A stretch of DNA of 64,000 nucleotides from Sporosarcina luteola (GCA_014204635.1 JACHLS010000001.1:1-64000); one strand, 5' to 3'; shown: positions 8,141 to 17,936, numbered from the stretch's first letter. The notes: generated from the sequence alone by a model not told the origin. Translations and numbers: made by a program.

Positions 8141-8467
8141 AAATATACCCCCTTAAATACCTCTAAAGTATATAAAATTACTTAAGCTAAATTTGTCAGG
8201 TATATATAACATATTTCCTATTGTACTGTAATTAAAACACAAATATTTTAAATAAGCGATTTAATCAAACATTATGCATTAAAATTCTTCTGGTCAATAT
8301 GACTCTGGTTTGTAAGTAGCCAATAATATTTGAACAAAATTATATACTAACTATGCTCGTATATGTTTACATTTCATCGATACTTAGAAAGGATCTGAGT
8401 TATACCTTAGAAATAAGCTCCTCTCTGCATATTACTTCTTGTTTATTATCAATCATAATTTTTTAAA

Positions 8468-8840
8468 TCATATCCGTACATCCTTTCGAAATGATTTAAT
8501 AAGGCTCTCTGAAGTTACATTCATCATCTCCAATATAAATCTTGGAGGTTTAGCGGAGATAAAAGGTTTAGATAATTTTTTGCCCTAGTAGTACAGACAT
8601 ATTACAACCTTCTCTCTTCTTCTATTGCTCAGGTCCGCTAATGGAAGAATTTTTTCCGTTCAGTGAAGATTGCAGTAAAATCCCTTCACATCAGCCGATC
8701 CCATAACAACATCAAACTCCAATTTTTTTGAAGAATGAATTGTCATTAAGTGGACCGCTTCAATATCAGGGTTGCGATTGCTCCTATGCAATCGTCTTTT
8801 TGCCATTCTTTTCGTATTTCGCTTCTCACCAATCTCTAAT
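8468..8840 (-). pseudogene. decayed C-terminal part of a UvrD/AddA-type helicase
   Basis: The minus strand from about 8840 reads RNPDIEAVHLMTIHSSKKLE followed by FDVVMGS, clearly helicase motif V of superfamily 1 enzymes (usual form VHLMTIHSSKGLEF). A stop follows at 8660-8662. About 60 bases further on another frame reads IEEERRL, a TAA, then YVCTTRAKNYLNLLSP, which is motif VI (EERRLxYVxxTRAK). A third frame then gives PPRFILEMMNVTSESLIKSF to a stop at 8468. Several frameshifts and stops separate the pieces, so this is an old relic. No long open frame marks it, and the surrounding 8141-8925 gap holds nothing else that could be supported. Confidence 0.7.
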
Positions 8841-8925
8841 CTGGTTCACAGCAAGATCCAATTTGAGAGGAATAGTATAAAAGAACTTAGTAAAGAGAGG
8901 TTGTTAACAGAAGGAGGCGGTTTCT

Positions 8926-9714
8926 ATGGCAATCGAGATTTTTTGCCGCAAGGAACAGAAGTATTTGATTACCCGCAAGCAATATGCGCAACTCATTGAG
9001 GAGATGGGCCCTCGCATGCGGAACGATAAGAATGGAACGGATGGACGGTATACAGTAACAAGCCTGTACTTCGATAATCCGGAGCATTCCATCTATTACG
9101 AAACGAAGAACAAGCTGAAATATCGTCAGAAACTGCGGCTGCGAGTGTATGACGAGGCGACACTGTCGAGTACAGCCTTCTTTGAAGTAAAGCAGAAGCA
9201 TAACAAGGTCGTGAATAAAAGACGCTTGCTCATGCCGCTGCAAGAAGCTTATCGCTATTTGGGAGAGACGGATCCGGATCCGGTTGAATTTGAATCGACA
9301 AATCGTCAAGTAATGAAGGAAATTGATTATTTCCGGCGTTTCTATCATCTAGAACCGGAAATGGTCGTCAGTTACGATCGGCATGCGCTGCATGGCGCGG
9401 ACAATGCAGATCTGAGGATGACATTCGATTTTAATTTGCGTTGCCGGAAAGAAGATTTAGCTTTGGAGCATGGACCGTACGGCGATCATTTCATTGACCC
9501 GGATCTTGTTGTGCTAGAAGTAAAGGTGGAGCACAGTGTGCCGCTTTGGCTGGCGCGCATTTTGCAGGGACTCGAATGTGAGCAGCGAAGCGCTTCGAAA
9601 TTTTGTACGAGCACCGAGCTGCTGCATGAGGTAGCAGTTCCGCAAACAACAAAAGAACAGACAACAATTGGAGGAATGGAAGATGCATCAGATCAACAAC
9701 TTATTTTCATTTAA
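8926..9714 (+). CDS. VTC-domain polyphosphate polymerase-like protein
   Basis: 262 residues, start after an excellent GAAGGAGG site. The VTC fold pattern is visible: FCRKEQKYLIT near the N-terminus, YTVTSLYFDNPEHSIYYETK, KLKYRQKLRLRVYD (basic tunnel residues), FFEVKQKHNKVVNKRR and LVVLEVKVEHSVPLWL. VTC domains make polyphosphate from ATP in eukaryotes; bacterial members are often encoded next to a DUF4956 membrane protein and sometimes near CotH-family genes. Both hold here: the next gene is DUF4956 (32-base overlap) and cotH lies 3.6 kb upstream. Enzyme activity is inferred from the fold only. Confidence 0.85.
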   Translation: MAIEIFCRKEQKYLITRKQYAQLIEEMGPRMRNDKNGTDGRYTVTSLYFDNPEHSIYYETKNKLKYRQKLRLRVYDEATLSSTAFFEVKQKHNKVVNKRRLLMPLQEAYRYLGETDPDPVEFESTNRQVMKEIDYFRRFYHLEPEMVVSYDRHALHGADNADLRMTFDFNLRCRKEDLALEHGPYGDHFIDPDLVVLEVKVEHSVPLWLARILQGLECEQRSASKFCTSTELLHEVAVPQTTKEQTTIGGMEDASDQQLIFI

Positions 9715-10354
9715 CGGAGTGGCGGGCGATCATTCTATCTGGATGAGCCTTGTCGCCATGGTATTAGCCACAATTCTTAGCTTGGTCATCACTCAAGTTT
9801 ATAAGGCAACATTCAACGGAGAGCGCTATTCCCAATCGTTTGTTCATACGATTGTCATGATGAGCGTCGTTGTGTCGGTCGTCATGAACGTCGTTAGTGA
9901 CAATGCAGGGGTGGCCTTCGGGTTATTCGCCATTTTTTCACTCATCCGTTTCCGGAGTGCTGTCACAAATGCTAAAGATATTGCGTACATATTTTTTGGA
10001 TTATGTGTCGGTATGACTGCCGGCTTGTATCAATTCGAATTGGCTATTGTCCTGACTTTCTTCGCGAGCCTCGTCTTTTACTTGCTGTTCAAGTTTGATT
10101 ATGGAAAAGGCAAGGACACGCAAATCCTGAAAGTGACAGTTCCGGAGAACTTAAATCACGAGGATCTGTTTGAGGATATTTTGAACGACATGACAGAGTT
10201 CCATCAGCTGCGCCAAGTGGAAACAACGAATCTTGGCACAATGATCCTTTATACATTTTCTATCCGAAGCAAGGTGGATACGCGAGATCAAGTGCTGCTT
10301 GATGCCATTCGCGAACGGAATGCTAATTTGAAAGTGTCATTATCGTATCTTTGA
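9683..10354 (+). CDS. DUF4956 membrane protein
   Basis: 223 residues. The ATG at 9683 is chosen because GGAGGA lies at 9670-9675; an in-frame TTG at 9668 has no site. The first 130 residues hold about four membrane segments, with the conserved FGLFAIFSLIRFRSAVTNAK and DIAYIFFGLCVGM typical of DUF4956. A soluble C-terminal domain follows. It is translationally coupled to the VTC gene (start inside the VTC coding end), consistent with a membrane partner that could place or export the VTC product. The function is not known. Confidence 0.85.
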   Translation: MHQINNLFSFNGVAGDHSIWMSLVAMVLATILSLVITQVYKATFNGERYSQSFVHTIVMMSVVVSVVMNVVSDNAGVAFGLFAIFSLIRFRSAVTNAKDIAYIFFGLCVGMTAGLYQFELAIVLTFFASLVFYLLFKFDYGKGKDTQILKVTVPENLNHEDLFEDILNDMTEFHQLRQVETTNLGTMILYTFSIRSKVDTRDQVLLDAIRERNANLKVSLSYL

Positions 10355-10362
10355 TTTCCTAA

Positions 10363-10398
10363 CTCCCGACATATTATCACGTCGGGAGTTTTTATTTT
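10363..10398 (+). terminator. Rho-independent terminator
   Basis: ACTCCCGACA...and GTCGGGAGT form the stem, followed by TTTTTATTTT, closing the VTC-DUF4956 unit. Confidence 0.85.
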
Positions 10399-10485
10399 AA
10401 TAAAAATCAAAATGTACGCGAGAAAAAGTTTTCTGGTACGTTGTATAGAGTGTAAAAGCTTTTACGACGTTGAAGGAGATTGCAT

Positions 10486-11052
10486 ATGAAATCGACGAAT
10501 GACAATTTTATTAGGCGGCTGAAAAAAGGGAAAGAGGATGCGTTGGAATATGTCATCGATCAGTATTTGCCCTTGGTAAAAGGGGTTGCGTATAAGGTGC
10601 TCGGCCCTGTGGGGAATCAGGGCATGATCGATGAGTGCGTCAATGATATTTTCCTTTCTATCTGGCATAACGCCAAGAAGTTCGAAGGGGATGGGGTTGC
10701 TTTCCGGAAATGGATCTGTGCGGTCGCAAAATTCAGGGCCATCGACTATTATCGGAAAGCCGTGAATCAAAAGGAATTTTCATCGGATCAGATGGAAATC
10801 AATGCAGATCGGTCCGTCGAGGAACAGTTGATGGATAAGGAAGATGAGAAGGATCTGATCCGGCTAATTAACCAACTGGAACCGATCGACCGGCAGATAT
10901 TCATGATGAAGTTCTTTTTAGGATACAAAACGGATGCGATTTCCGAAAAGCTTGGGTTAAGCAGAACGGCCATCGACAACCGGGTATACCGCGGCAAAAA
11001 GAAGCTTTCGGAAAAAGCGATGAAATTGAATCCAGGAGGTAATGCACTGTGA
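10486..11052 (+). CDS. sigma-70 family (ECF-like) RNA polymerase sigma factor
   Basis: 188 residues. Region 2 is seen as DNFIRRLKKGKEDALEYVID then AFRKWICAVAKFRAIDYYRK, and region 4 as LEPIDRQIFMMKFFLGYKTD followed by AISEKLGLSRTAIDNRVYRG. The ATG at 10486 follows a GAAGGAGAT site; the in-frame TTG at 10480 is less likely. The stop overlaps the GTG of the next gene (GTGA), and that gene encodes a DUF4179 membrane protein, the usual sigma/anti-sigma pairing in Bacilli. The stress signal is unknown. Confidence 0.85.
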   Translation: MKSTNDNFIRRLKKGKEDALEYVIDQYLPLVKGVAYKVLGPVGNQGMIDECVNDIFLSIWHNAKKFEGDGVAFRKWICAVAKFRAIDYYRKAVNQKEFSSDQMEINADRSVEEQLMDKEDEKDLIRLINQLEPIDRQIFMMKFFLGYKTDAISEKLGLSRTAIDNRVYRGKKKLSEKAMKLNPGGNAL

Positions 11053-12158
11053 AGGATAAATCGATTTATGAGTTGTTAAATGAACTAGATCTGGATGAGA
11101 CCGAATTTGAAGAGATGGATGTTACAGAAATCGACAGGGCGAAAGTGAAAAAAGAGTTGAATCGATTGATTGGAAAAAGGAAAAGGAGTAGCTGGAAGAT
11201 GAAAACCGCGGCAGCAGTTGCGGTATGCGGGATCTCTATTGCGACGCTTGGCTTGGCGTTTCCGGCCTATGCGGGGAATATACCGGTCATCGGTGATATT
11301 TTTAGGTTTTTGGACAATGGGAAAACCGGTTTATATGATGACTATCAGGCTTATTCCAGTGCGATCAACGTGACGAGGGAAAGCAATGGCGTGAAAATTA
11401 CATTGAATGATGCGATTTACGATGGGAAAACGGTCTCGTTAACATACACGATTGAATCGGAGAAGGATTTAGGTAACGAGCCTTGGATTAATGACTATCT
11501 GGATATAAAGGGGTCCGAAGGGATGGCCGGTTCCAACCATCTGGCGAAAGTGGGAGATCACCAGTATGTCGGATTAATAACAGGCAGCAACCTCGGGACG
11601 GATGAACTCGATACAGTCAAAGTGAAATGGAAAGTGGACGGAATTACGACGGAACAGTCGGATGAGAAAATAAAAGGGCATTGGAATTTTGCACTCACCC
11701 TTCAGGCATCAGACAACAATGTACAGGTCGTCAATCAAAGTGCACAACAGGATGGTGTAGAGGTGAAAATTGAGAAGATCACCGTGACGCCAATGTCCTT
11801 CATCGTCTATTATGATCAGTTGGTATCGAAAGAAGTAAGTGAAAAATGGCACGGCATTGATGCTGAAATTGAAATTAAGGATGATCTGGGGAATGTGTAT
11901 CCGGGCGACGGAAATGGCGGTTCCGGAGATATCGAAGGTAACATGAGCTGGAGTAAAACATTTAAGAAATTGGATCCGAAGGCTACCAAGTTATACATCA
12001 CACCAACCGTCAATCTATGGGAATACACGCCAGAAAATTATGGGGGCGTTGAATTTACGGAAGACGGAGAAGAAAAGGCAATCAGCATTCCAACAAAAGA
12101 AGGAAAAGGGCGAGAAGAGTTCACGCTCGAGGAGATTGTCGTAGAACTAAATAAATAA
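11049..12158 (+). CDS. DUF4179 domain protein, likely anti-sigma partner
   Basis: 369 residues, GTG start overlapping the sigma gene stop. A cytoplasmic N-terminus rich in acidic residues (about 1-50), then KRKRSSWKMKTAAAVAVCG and one membrane segment (about 52-74), then a long extracytoplasmic part beginning AGNIPVIGDIFRFLDN, the typical DUF4179 start. The external part contains a DUF5643-like beta-rich region. The topology suits an anti-sigma factor that binds the sigma factor inside and senses outside; this role is inferred from pairing. Confidence 0.8.
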   Translation: MKDKSIYELLNELDLDETEFEEMDVTEIDRAKVKKELNRLIGKRKRSSWKMKTAAAVAVCGISIATLGLAFPAYAGNIPVIGDIFRFLDNGKTGLYDDYQAYSSAINVTRESNGVKITLNDAIYDGKTVSLTYTIESEKDLGNEPWINDYLDIKGSEGMAGSNHLAKVGDHQYVGLITGSNLGTDELDTVKVKWKVDGITTEQSDEKIKGHWNFALTLQASDNNVQVVNQSAQQDGVEVKIEKITVTPMSFIVYYDQLVSKEVSEKWHGIDAEIEIKDDLGNVYPGDGNGGSGDIEGNMSWSKTFKKLDPKATKLYITPTVNLWEYTPENYGGVEFTEDGEEKAISIPTKEGKGREEFTLEEIVVELNK

Positions 12159-12167
12159 TGCAGTAAT

Positions 12168-12213
12168 AAACGGGAGCAGGGCTATCTCAAGGAGATGCTT
12201 TGTTCCCGTTTTT
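12168..12213 (+). terminator. Rho-independent terminator
   Basis: AAACGGGAGCA pairs with TGTTCCCGTTT, followed by a T-run, right after the DUF4179 gene. Confidence 0.8.
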
Positions 12214-12299
12214 AATTGGAAATGAAACTTCCTTTCGACAGTAGACGTATTACACCGTATACTTAAACAAAAGACGTAGACGGTAAAGGACGTGAGACA

Positions 12300-13379
12300 T
12301 TGACAAAAAAATTATGGTTCCAAGTAGGCGTCGGCACGTTGCTCGCCATACTAATCATCAAATATTTCATGGAAATCAGCTTTATTTTCGCTCCGATCGT
12401 TATTATTATTAAGGCGATCATCCTGCCCCTGCTGCTCGGAGGCGTCCTGTATTATATGACGGAACCGATCCAGCGCAAGCTCGAGGAACGGAATATCCCG
12501 CGGTGGGGCAGCATCTCCATCATCATGGTTGGACTGGCACTGCTTTTGTGGACATTTATCTCGATCGTCGGTCCGATTATAACGAATCAAGTGAACAACT
12601 TAGTCGACAACGCACCGACTCTCACAAAAGATTTCAATGAAGTGAAGAATAAGTTGTGGAACCAGAAAGAGGAACTGCCTAAGCAATTCCAGAAATCACT
12701 GGACAGTGCGGCAGAGTCTGCACAGACGATTGCTGTGAAGTTCGGTAAATGGATTGTTCAGTTCCTGCAATCATTCTTCCAAGCGGTCTTCTTATTAGTG
12801 CTCGTGCCATTCTTCTTCATTTTCATGCTGAAAGATCATGAGAAATTTGCACCGCGCATTTATGGACTCTTCTCTGGTGAGCGCCAACAGTGGGTCAAAA
12901 AAACGCTTAGCGACATTAACAACGTATTAAGTTCATACATTCAAGGCCAGTTTCTGATCAGTGCCATCCTAGCAACAATCATTTTGATCGGCTATTGGAT
13001 TATTGGCCTCGAGTATGCTTTACTTCTGGCCATCTTTGCCTTGTTTATGAACCTGATTCCTTTTATCGGACCGTGGATTGCGGTAGCTCCAGCATTGATT
13101 ATCGGCTACTTGGAGGACCCTAAAATGGTGATTTGGGTAGGAGTCGTTACGCTGATCGCCCAGCAGACCGACAGTCACCTCATTACGCCGAATGTTATGG
13201 GGAAAACGCTCGACATACATCCGCTAACCGTCATCACTGTCATTCTTGCAGCAGGAAATCTTGCCGGTTTCCTCGGCATCATCGTCGCGATTCCAGTCTA
13301 TGCAATACTAAAAGTGATTGTAATGAATGTCTATGAGAGACGGAAAGAAATTAGGCGGGCAGCTACGAAGAATGTGTAG
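12300..13379 (+). CDS. AI-2E family transporter
   Basis: 359 residues with about seven or eight membrane segments and a central amphipathic stretch (QVNNLVDNAPTLTKDFNEV), as in the AI-2E/PerM/YdbI family. The C-terminal block LFALFMNLIPFIGPWIAVAP and TDSHLITPNVMGKTLDIHPL is diagnostic of the family. Members export quorum signals (TqsA) or act as Na+/H+ antiporters, so the substrate cannot be named here. TTG start at 12300 after an AAAGGACGTGAG site. Single-gene unit with its own terminator. Confidence 0.9.
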   Translation: MTKKLWFQVGVGTLLAILIIKYFMEISFIFAPIVIIIKAIILPLLLGGVLYYMTEPIQRKLEERNIPRWGSISIIMVGLALLLWTFISIVGPIITNQVNNLVDNAPTLTKDFNEVKNKLWNQKEELPKQFQKSLDSAAESAQTIAVKFGKWIVQFLQSFFQAVFLLVLVPFFFIFMLKDHEKFAPRIYGLFSGERQQWVKKTLSDINNVLSSYIQGQFLISAILATIILIGYWIIGLEYALLLAIFALFMNLIPFIGPWIAVAPALIIGYLEDPKMVIWVGVVTLIAQQTDSHLITPNVMGKTLDIHPLTVITVILAAGNLAGFLGIIVAIPVYAILKVIVMNVYERRKEIRRAATKNV

Positions 13380-13436
13380 TTGAGTGTCTCGTCCTTTTAG
13401 AGGTATTATTTAGATAGTTATTTGTAACAACGTTTT

Positions 13437-13480
13437 GAGCCGTCATGAGGTCAGTATAGCTGATATTATGACGGCTTTCT
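13437..13480 (+). terminator. Rho-independent terminator
   Basis: AGCCGTCATGA pairs with TTATGACGGCT around a loop and is followed by TTCTTTC. Confidence 0.7.
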
Positions 13481-13548
13481 TTCATTCCTTACTAGGATTC
13501 TTTTGAATTGAAATAAATGATGGAATCTCTATTATCTAGAGTGTGTCG

Positions 13549-14082
13549 TTACTTTTTAACTTCATAATGTAGTTCAACAAATTGATTGAAGTTCCGTATT
13601 TTTTTCAAAAAGAGGTTAGTTTGATAATTGCCCTCTCTAAATAACGGAATTCCTTTACCAAGTAAAGTTGGGGCAAGGGTGATAATGAGTTCATCAACTA
13701 CATTTTCTTGTAGGAAAGGCTGTAATAATTCTCCTCCGCCAACAATCCAAATGTTTTTCCCATCTTTGCTTTTTAGTTGGTTTACAAAATGAGTGATATC
13801 ACCGCTTATAAATTTTACGTCGTCGGTGTCTTCATTCATTGACCTGGTAAACACATAACATTCTTTGTTTTTATATGGAAATTCCTTTACTTCATGCTTC
13901 ATTATCCAATCATATGTCCGTTTCCCCATCAATACAGTATCCACCGTGTCATAAAACTCCGAAAAGCCATTATCGCCTTCCCCTTCGACAGTAAATAGCC
14001 ACTCAAGAGATTCATCTTTTGCAGCAATATAGCCGTCTAAAGTGGAAGCGATAAATAATATTAACTTTCGGTTTTTATTCAT
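13549..14082 (-). CDS. dihydrofolate reductase-like protein (RibD C-terminal domain family)
   Basis: 177 residues from the ATG at 14082, which follows a GGAGGGGAG site; upstream in-frame codons to 14157 lack one. KLILFIASTLDGYIAAKD at the N-terminus, VLMGKRTYDWI, and IWIVGGGELLQPFL are the typical DHFR/RibD-C NADPH-fold blocks seen in B. subtilis YyaP/YwjB-type proteins. They are probably NAD(P)H-dependent reductases of unknown substrate. It is not the housekeeping DHFR, which lacks this spacing. Confidence 0.85.
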   Translation of the reverse strand: MNKNRKLILFIASTLDGYIAAKDESLEWLFTVEGEGDNGFSEFYDTVDTVLMGKRTYDWIMKHEVKEFPYKNKECYVFTRSMNEDTDDVKFISGDITHFVNQLKSKDGKNIWIVGGGELLQPFLQENVVDELIITLAPTLLGKGIPLFREGNYQTNLFLKKIRNFNQFVELHYEVKK

Positions 14083-14229
14083 AACATTCTCCCCTCCTGC
14101 ATTTATAGGAATATACGTTCCTGTTTTTATTGTAACAGGGTTTCGGTCGGGCATCAATTATCCTTTAAACCTAGTCATATGTGACGAAAAAAGGGAGGTT
14201 GAATGCATTGTGAAATCATCGGAACACTA

Positions 14230-14540
14230 CCCTGAATAAAAAATAGTGCTACACCGTAAACGCAATTGTCATCAAATCCGTTGATGATGGGCTTCTGGTA
14301 ATTCATATAAAACAAGTACTGTGAACATTTCCGCTGATGCAGCTTTATGTGCCGACTCCTATGGGTAGCTTGTCAGGTGAGACGCAACCATTCAGGCAGA
14401 AGCCTAGTGTCACTAACCATGCCTCTCGCCACACGCTTTGGGGAAAGTATCTGCCTTAATTGCGAGGTAACAGTTATCCTTGTTCCAAGGATTTGTTCAG
14501 TAGTTTAAGGATTTTTGGTCTCGAGTAGCTGGAAGATGGA
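14230..14540. other. non-coding stretch with several small hairpins, unexplained
   Basis: No open frame of note. Short perfect inverted repeats are packed together: AGGC/GCCT near 14393-14404, TAGTG/CACTA, and ATCCTTG/CAAGGAT around TTC near 14476-14493. It is less A/T-rich than ordinary intergenic DNA here. It may be a structured RNA or the remnant of an IS end; nothing specific is recognised. Confidence 0.3.
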
Positions 14541-14626
14541 AATCAAGGCCGATGGGTGTTATTAACTAAAAACCAAAGTCGTTTTAGATAATTTGTCATA
14601 ATTAATTGAAATATACTGGAAGGGTT

Positions 14627-14656
14627 TTGGGTGTTTTATGGAGAATAAAGTATAAT
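14627..14656 (+). promoter_or_regulatory. candidate promoter of the cas operon
   Basis: TTGGGT at 14627-14632 and a perfect TATAAT at 14651-14656 with 18-base spacing, about 90 bases before the cas3 start. Confidence 0.55.
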
Positions 14657-14743
14657 ACATGTGAATTACGTCAGATAAAAATGAATAGGCGTAATGATAT
14701 TTTAATACGCTGCATAATTGATAACAAGATGGAGGAGATAATG

Positions 14744-17191
14744 ATGATTGCCCATATGAGAAAGGCTGACTATAAGATTCAAACGGTACAGGAGCATTTA
14801 ACGTCAGTTTCAACGCTCGCAAAAACATATGGGAAGAAGGCAGGGTTTGCATCGATGGCTTCTCTAGCTGGATTTTTACATGATATGGGTAAAAACACGA
14901 AAGCCTTCAGCGATTATATCGAAAATGCAGTTAAAGAAACTGGTCAACCATTGGAAAGAATTGACCATTCGACAGCGGGAGCGAAGTTTTTATATGAAAC
15001 GTATTATGTAACAGAGCCAAAAATTCATTCTGAATTGATCACAAACTTGGTGGTGGAAATTGTCGGAATGTCTATTTTATCTCACCACTCAGGATTGCAA
15101 AATTTTTTACAAATTGATGGAAGCCAATCAGATTTTTTTAGAAGAGTCTGTAGGGAAGACTTACCTTACTTTGAAGAAGCGTGCGCTGGGTTCACTGGAA
15201 TTCCAGGAAATAAAGAGAAGGTCGATACTTTATATAATGAATCATTTGAGGAAATGAAGGAATTTTCGAATAGTCTAAAGAGGCTTCAAAAGAATTCGTG
15301 GACAACAGGAGGTGGAAATGCACAGCGAGTTTCACCGTTAATTTTTAATAGTTTGGCCATGAAATACATTTTTAGCTGTCTAATCGATGCGGATCGAACG
15401 GATTCTCGTCGATTTGATGAAGGAGATACCTCAAGTCTACATACATTAAATCAAGCATTCTTTAACAAAAGTTATAAGAATGTAATGGCTCAATTAGAAG
15501 AGTGGGAAAACGATCCAAAGGCAACAAAACCTATTAACCGACTCAGAGCGGAAATGTCAAAACGATGCGGCGATCTCGGAAAAGAATCATCATCTATTTA
15601 TCAATTATCCATTCCAACGGGTGGGGGAAAAACGTTTGCAAGTTTGCGATATGCTTTACAACATGCCCAAGCAAAGTCCAAAGACCGAATCATTTACGTG
15701 GTACCCTATACCACTATCTTGGAACAGAATGCGGACGCGGTTCGCCGAATTATTCAGAACAAGGAAATGGTCTTAGAACATCATGCCAACGTTCTTGATG
15801 ACACAGCAAGTGAGGGTGAACCTGACTATTATCGACAAGCAATACAGAAAAAGTTACAGCTTGCCCGGGATAACTGGGATCACCCGATTATTTTTACAAC
15901 GATGGTCCAATTTTTAGATGCTTTTTATGCTAAAGGAACACGCAAAGCAAGAAGATTACATAACCTTGCAAATGCCATTATTATCTTTGATGAAGTGCAG
16001 ACCGTTCCTGTTAAACATATTCCTTTGTTTAACAGTGCTGTGAATTTCCTTCATCATTTCGGAAATAGCAGCATTGTACTCTGTACTGCGACACAACCGA
16101 CTCTTGCAAAGACAAAGTATCCGATCATTATGGGGGAAGACGTGGAAATGGTGAGAAACTTGCCTGATGTAGTGAGTGCATTTGAGAGGGTATCTATAGA
16201 AAATAAGGTGGAGACCGAAGGGTGGACAGCAGAGAAGATTAGTGATTTTGCGATAAATGAAATTGAAGTAAAGCAATCTTTACTTATCATTTTAAATACA
16301 AAGAAGGCTGTTTTGAATGTATATCAGCAACTAAAAAGCAAAACCGATATTCCAATTTACCATTTAAGCACATCTATGTGTCCTCAGCACAGGAAGGACA
16401 TTTTGAAAATTGTAAATAAAAAACTCAATTCACCTCAAGAAAAAGTGATCTGTATTAGTACTCAATTGGTTGAGGCCGGGGTGGACATCAGCTTTGAATG
16501 TGTCATCCGGTCGCTAGCAGGATTAGATTCTATTGCGCAGGCAGCTGGACGATGTAATCGGCATGCTGAAAGTGATAAAGGTATTGTGTATATTATTCGC
16601 GCTAAAGATGAAGCATTAACCAGGTTACCTGAAATTGCACTCGGTCAAAAGGTGATGGAGGAAGATATTCTTAGCCGGAAGGAGCTGACTAAGAATTTGT
16701 TAAGTCCGGCAGCTATCCAAACTTATTTTGATTTTTATTTAAAAAAAGCAGAGCGGGAGATTCAAATGACAAATTCAGAACTCAATATCGAGCTCATTGA
16801 ATTACTGGAACGGCCTTCTAAATACCTTGCAGCAGTGCCATCAGAAAGCCCTAAAACATTCATGGGTTCAATGTTCAAAACTTTGGAGTCGCGATTCGAA
16901 GTGATTGAAGCCCCGACAACGGCAGTATTGGTGCCATATGGCGAAGGGAAAAATTTAATTAATCTACTAAATGAGGAAATAGATTGCTATGAAAAGCTGA
17001 ATGATTATCTTAAACAAACTCAACAATATTGCGTAAATGTCTATCGTCATACACTGCAAAGCTTGGCATCGGATGGCTTGATTGTCTCCCTATACAACGA
17101 CTCAATTTATGCATTGAAGGATGGGGGCTATCATGATGAATATGGGTTAGAGATGGAAGGAGAAGGGACGTTAGGCAAACTGATTTTTTGA
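14744..17191 (+). CDS. cas3: Cas3 helicase-nuclease, type I-C
   Basis: 815 residues from the ATG at 14744, six bases after GGAGGAG (the ATG at 14741 is equally possible; codons upstream to 14606 lack a site). The N-terminal HD nuclease has His18, the HD pair at 46-47 (GFLHDMGK) and a later SHHSG motif. The superfamily 2 helicase follows, with Walker A PTGGGKT near 290-296, DEVQ at about 416-419 and a late QAAGRCNRH motif. It is recruited by Cascade to unwind and degrade target DNA. It is the first gene of a tightly packed cas operon and appears intact. Confidence 0.95.
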   Translation: MIAHMRKADYKIQTVQEHLTSVSTLAKTYGKKAGFASMASLAGFLHDMGKNTKAFSDYIENAVKETGQPLERIDHSTAGAKFLYETYYVTEPKIHSELITNLVVEIVGMSILSHHSGLQNFLQIDGSQSDFFRRVCREDLPYFEEACAGFTGIPGNKEKVDTLYNESFEEMKEFSNSLKRLQKNSWTTGGGNAQRVSPLIFNSLAMKYIFSCLIDADRTDSRRFDEGDTSSLHTLNQAFFNKSYKNVMAQLEEWENDPKATKPINRLRAEMSKRCGDLGKESSSIYQLSIPTGGGKTFASLRYALQHAQAKSKDRIIYVVPYTTILEQNADAVRRIIQNKEMVLEHHANVLDDTASEGEPDYYRQAIQKKLQLARDNWDHPIIFTTMVQFLDAFYAKGTRKARRLHNLANAIIIFDEVQTVPVKHIPLFNSAVNFLHHFGNSSIVLCTATQPTLAKTKYPIIMGEDVEMVRNLPDVVSAFERVSIENKVETEGWTAEKISDFAINEIEVKQSLLIILNTKKAVLNVYQQLKSKTDIPIYHLSTSMCPQHRKDILKIVNKKLNSPQEKVICISTQLVEAGVDISFECVIRSLAGLDSIAQAAGRCNRHAESDKGIVYIIRAKDEALTRLPEIALGQKVMEEDILSRKELTKNLLSPAAIQTYFDFYLKKAEREIQMTNSELNIELIELLERPSKYLAAVPSESPKTFMGSMFKTLESRFEVIEAPTTAVLVPYGEGKNLINLLNEEIDCYEKLNDYLKQTQQYCVNVYRHTLQSLASDGLIVSLYNDSIYALKDGGYHDEYGLEMEGEGTLGKLIF

Positions 17192-17207
17192 AGGGGGGTG
17201 AGAGGTC

Positions 17208-17936
17208 ATGAGAAATCAAATTGAATTTATTGTATATGGAAAATACGGGCTGTTTACGGATCCGATTACAAAAATTGGAGGAGAAAAATTTACGTATCAG
17301 ATTCCAACTTACCAGGCTCTTAAGGGAGTAGTAGAATCAATCTATTGGAAACCGACGATTATTTGGTTCATCGATGAAGTTAGGGTTATGAACGCAATCC
17401 AAACAGAAGTGAAAGGAGTGCGTCCCATCAAGTATCATGACTCTAGCAATGAACTTGCCTACTACACATACTTGAGAAATCCTGCTTATCAAGTCCGCGC
17501 CCACTTTGAGTTTAACGAATTCCGTGAGGATCTTGCTTATGATCGCGACGAGAATAAACATCATAATATTTCAAAGCGCTCAGTTCGACGGGGAGGACGC
17601 AGAGATATTTTTCTGGGCAGCCGGGATTGCCAAGGTTATGTGGAAGAATGTGAATTTGGAAGCGAAACTAGCTTTTATGACGAGTATGGTGAAATTAGTT
17701 TTGGTCCTATGTTCCATGGATTTAATTATCCCGATGAAAGCGGGAGAAAAGAGCTAGAGGCAAGAATATGGAATCCTGTAATGAAAAATGGGGTTATTAC
17801 TTTTGACCGTCCAGAAGAATGTCTGATTACTCGCCCGATTAAAAAACAAACTTCGAAGATATTCACATTAGGCGATAACTTTAAATCGGTTGAAGAGGAA
17901 TACGACGAAGTATTTCCAGAGGAGGTGAGCAAATGA
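17208..17936 (+). CDS. cas5c: Cas5c (Cas5d), crRNA-processing subunit of type I-C Cascade
   Basis: 242 residues. In type I-C there is no Cas6; Cas5c cuts the repeat RNA and stays on the 5' handle. Family blocks visible are [40 protein letters not shown] and NKHHNISKR, the last holding the Lys/His pair that corresponds to catalytic residues known from B. halodurans Cas5d. Start follows a GGGGGGTGAGAGG site 17 bases after cas3; the stop overlaps the cas8c start by ATGA. Confidence 0.95.
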   Translation: MRNQIEFIVYGKYGLFTDPITKIGGEKFTYQIPTYQALKGVVESIYWKPTIIWFIDEVRVMNAIQTEVKGVRPIKYHDSSNELAYYTYLRNPAYQVRAHFEFNEFREDLAYDRDENKHHNISKRSVRRGGRRDIFLGSRDCQGYVEECEFGSETSFYDEYGEISFGPMFHGFNYPDESGRKELEARIWNPVMKNGVITFDRPEECLITRPIKKQTSKIFTLGDNFKSVEEEYDEVFPEEVSK

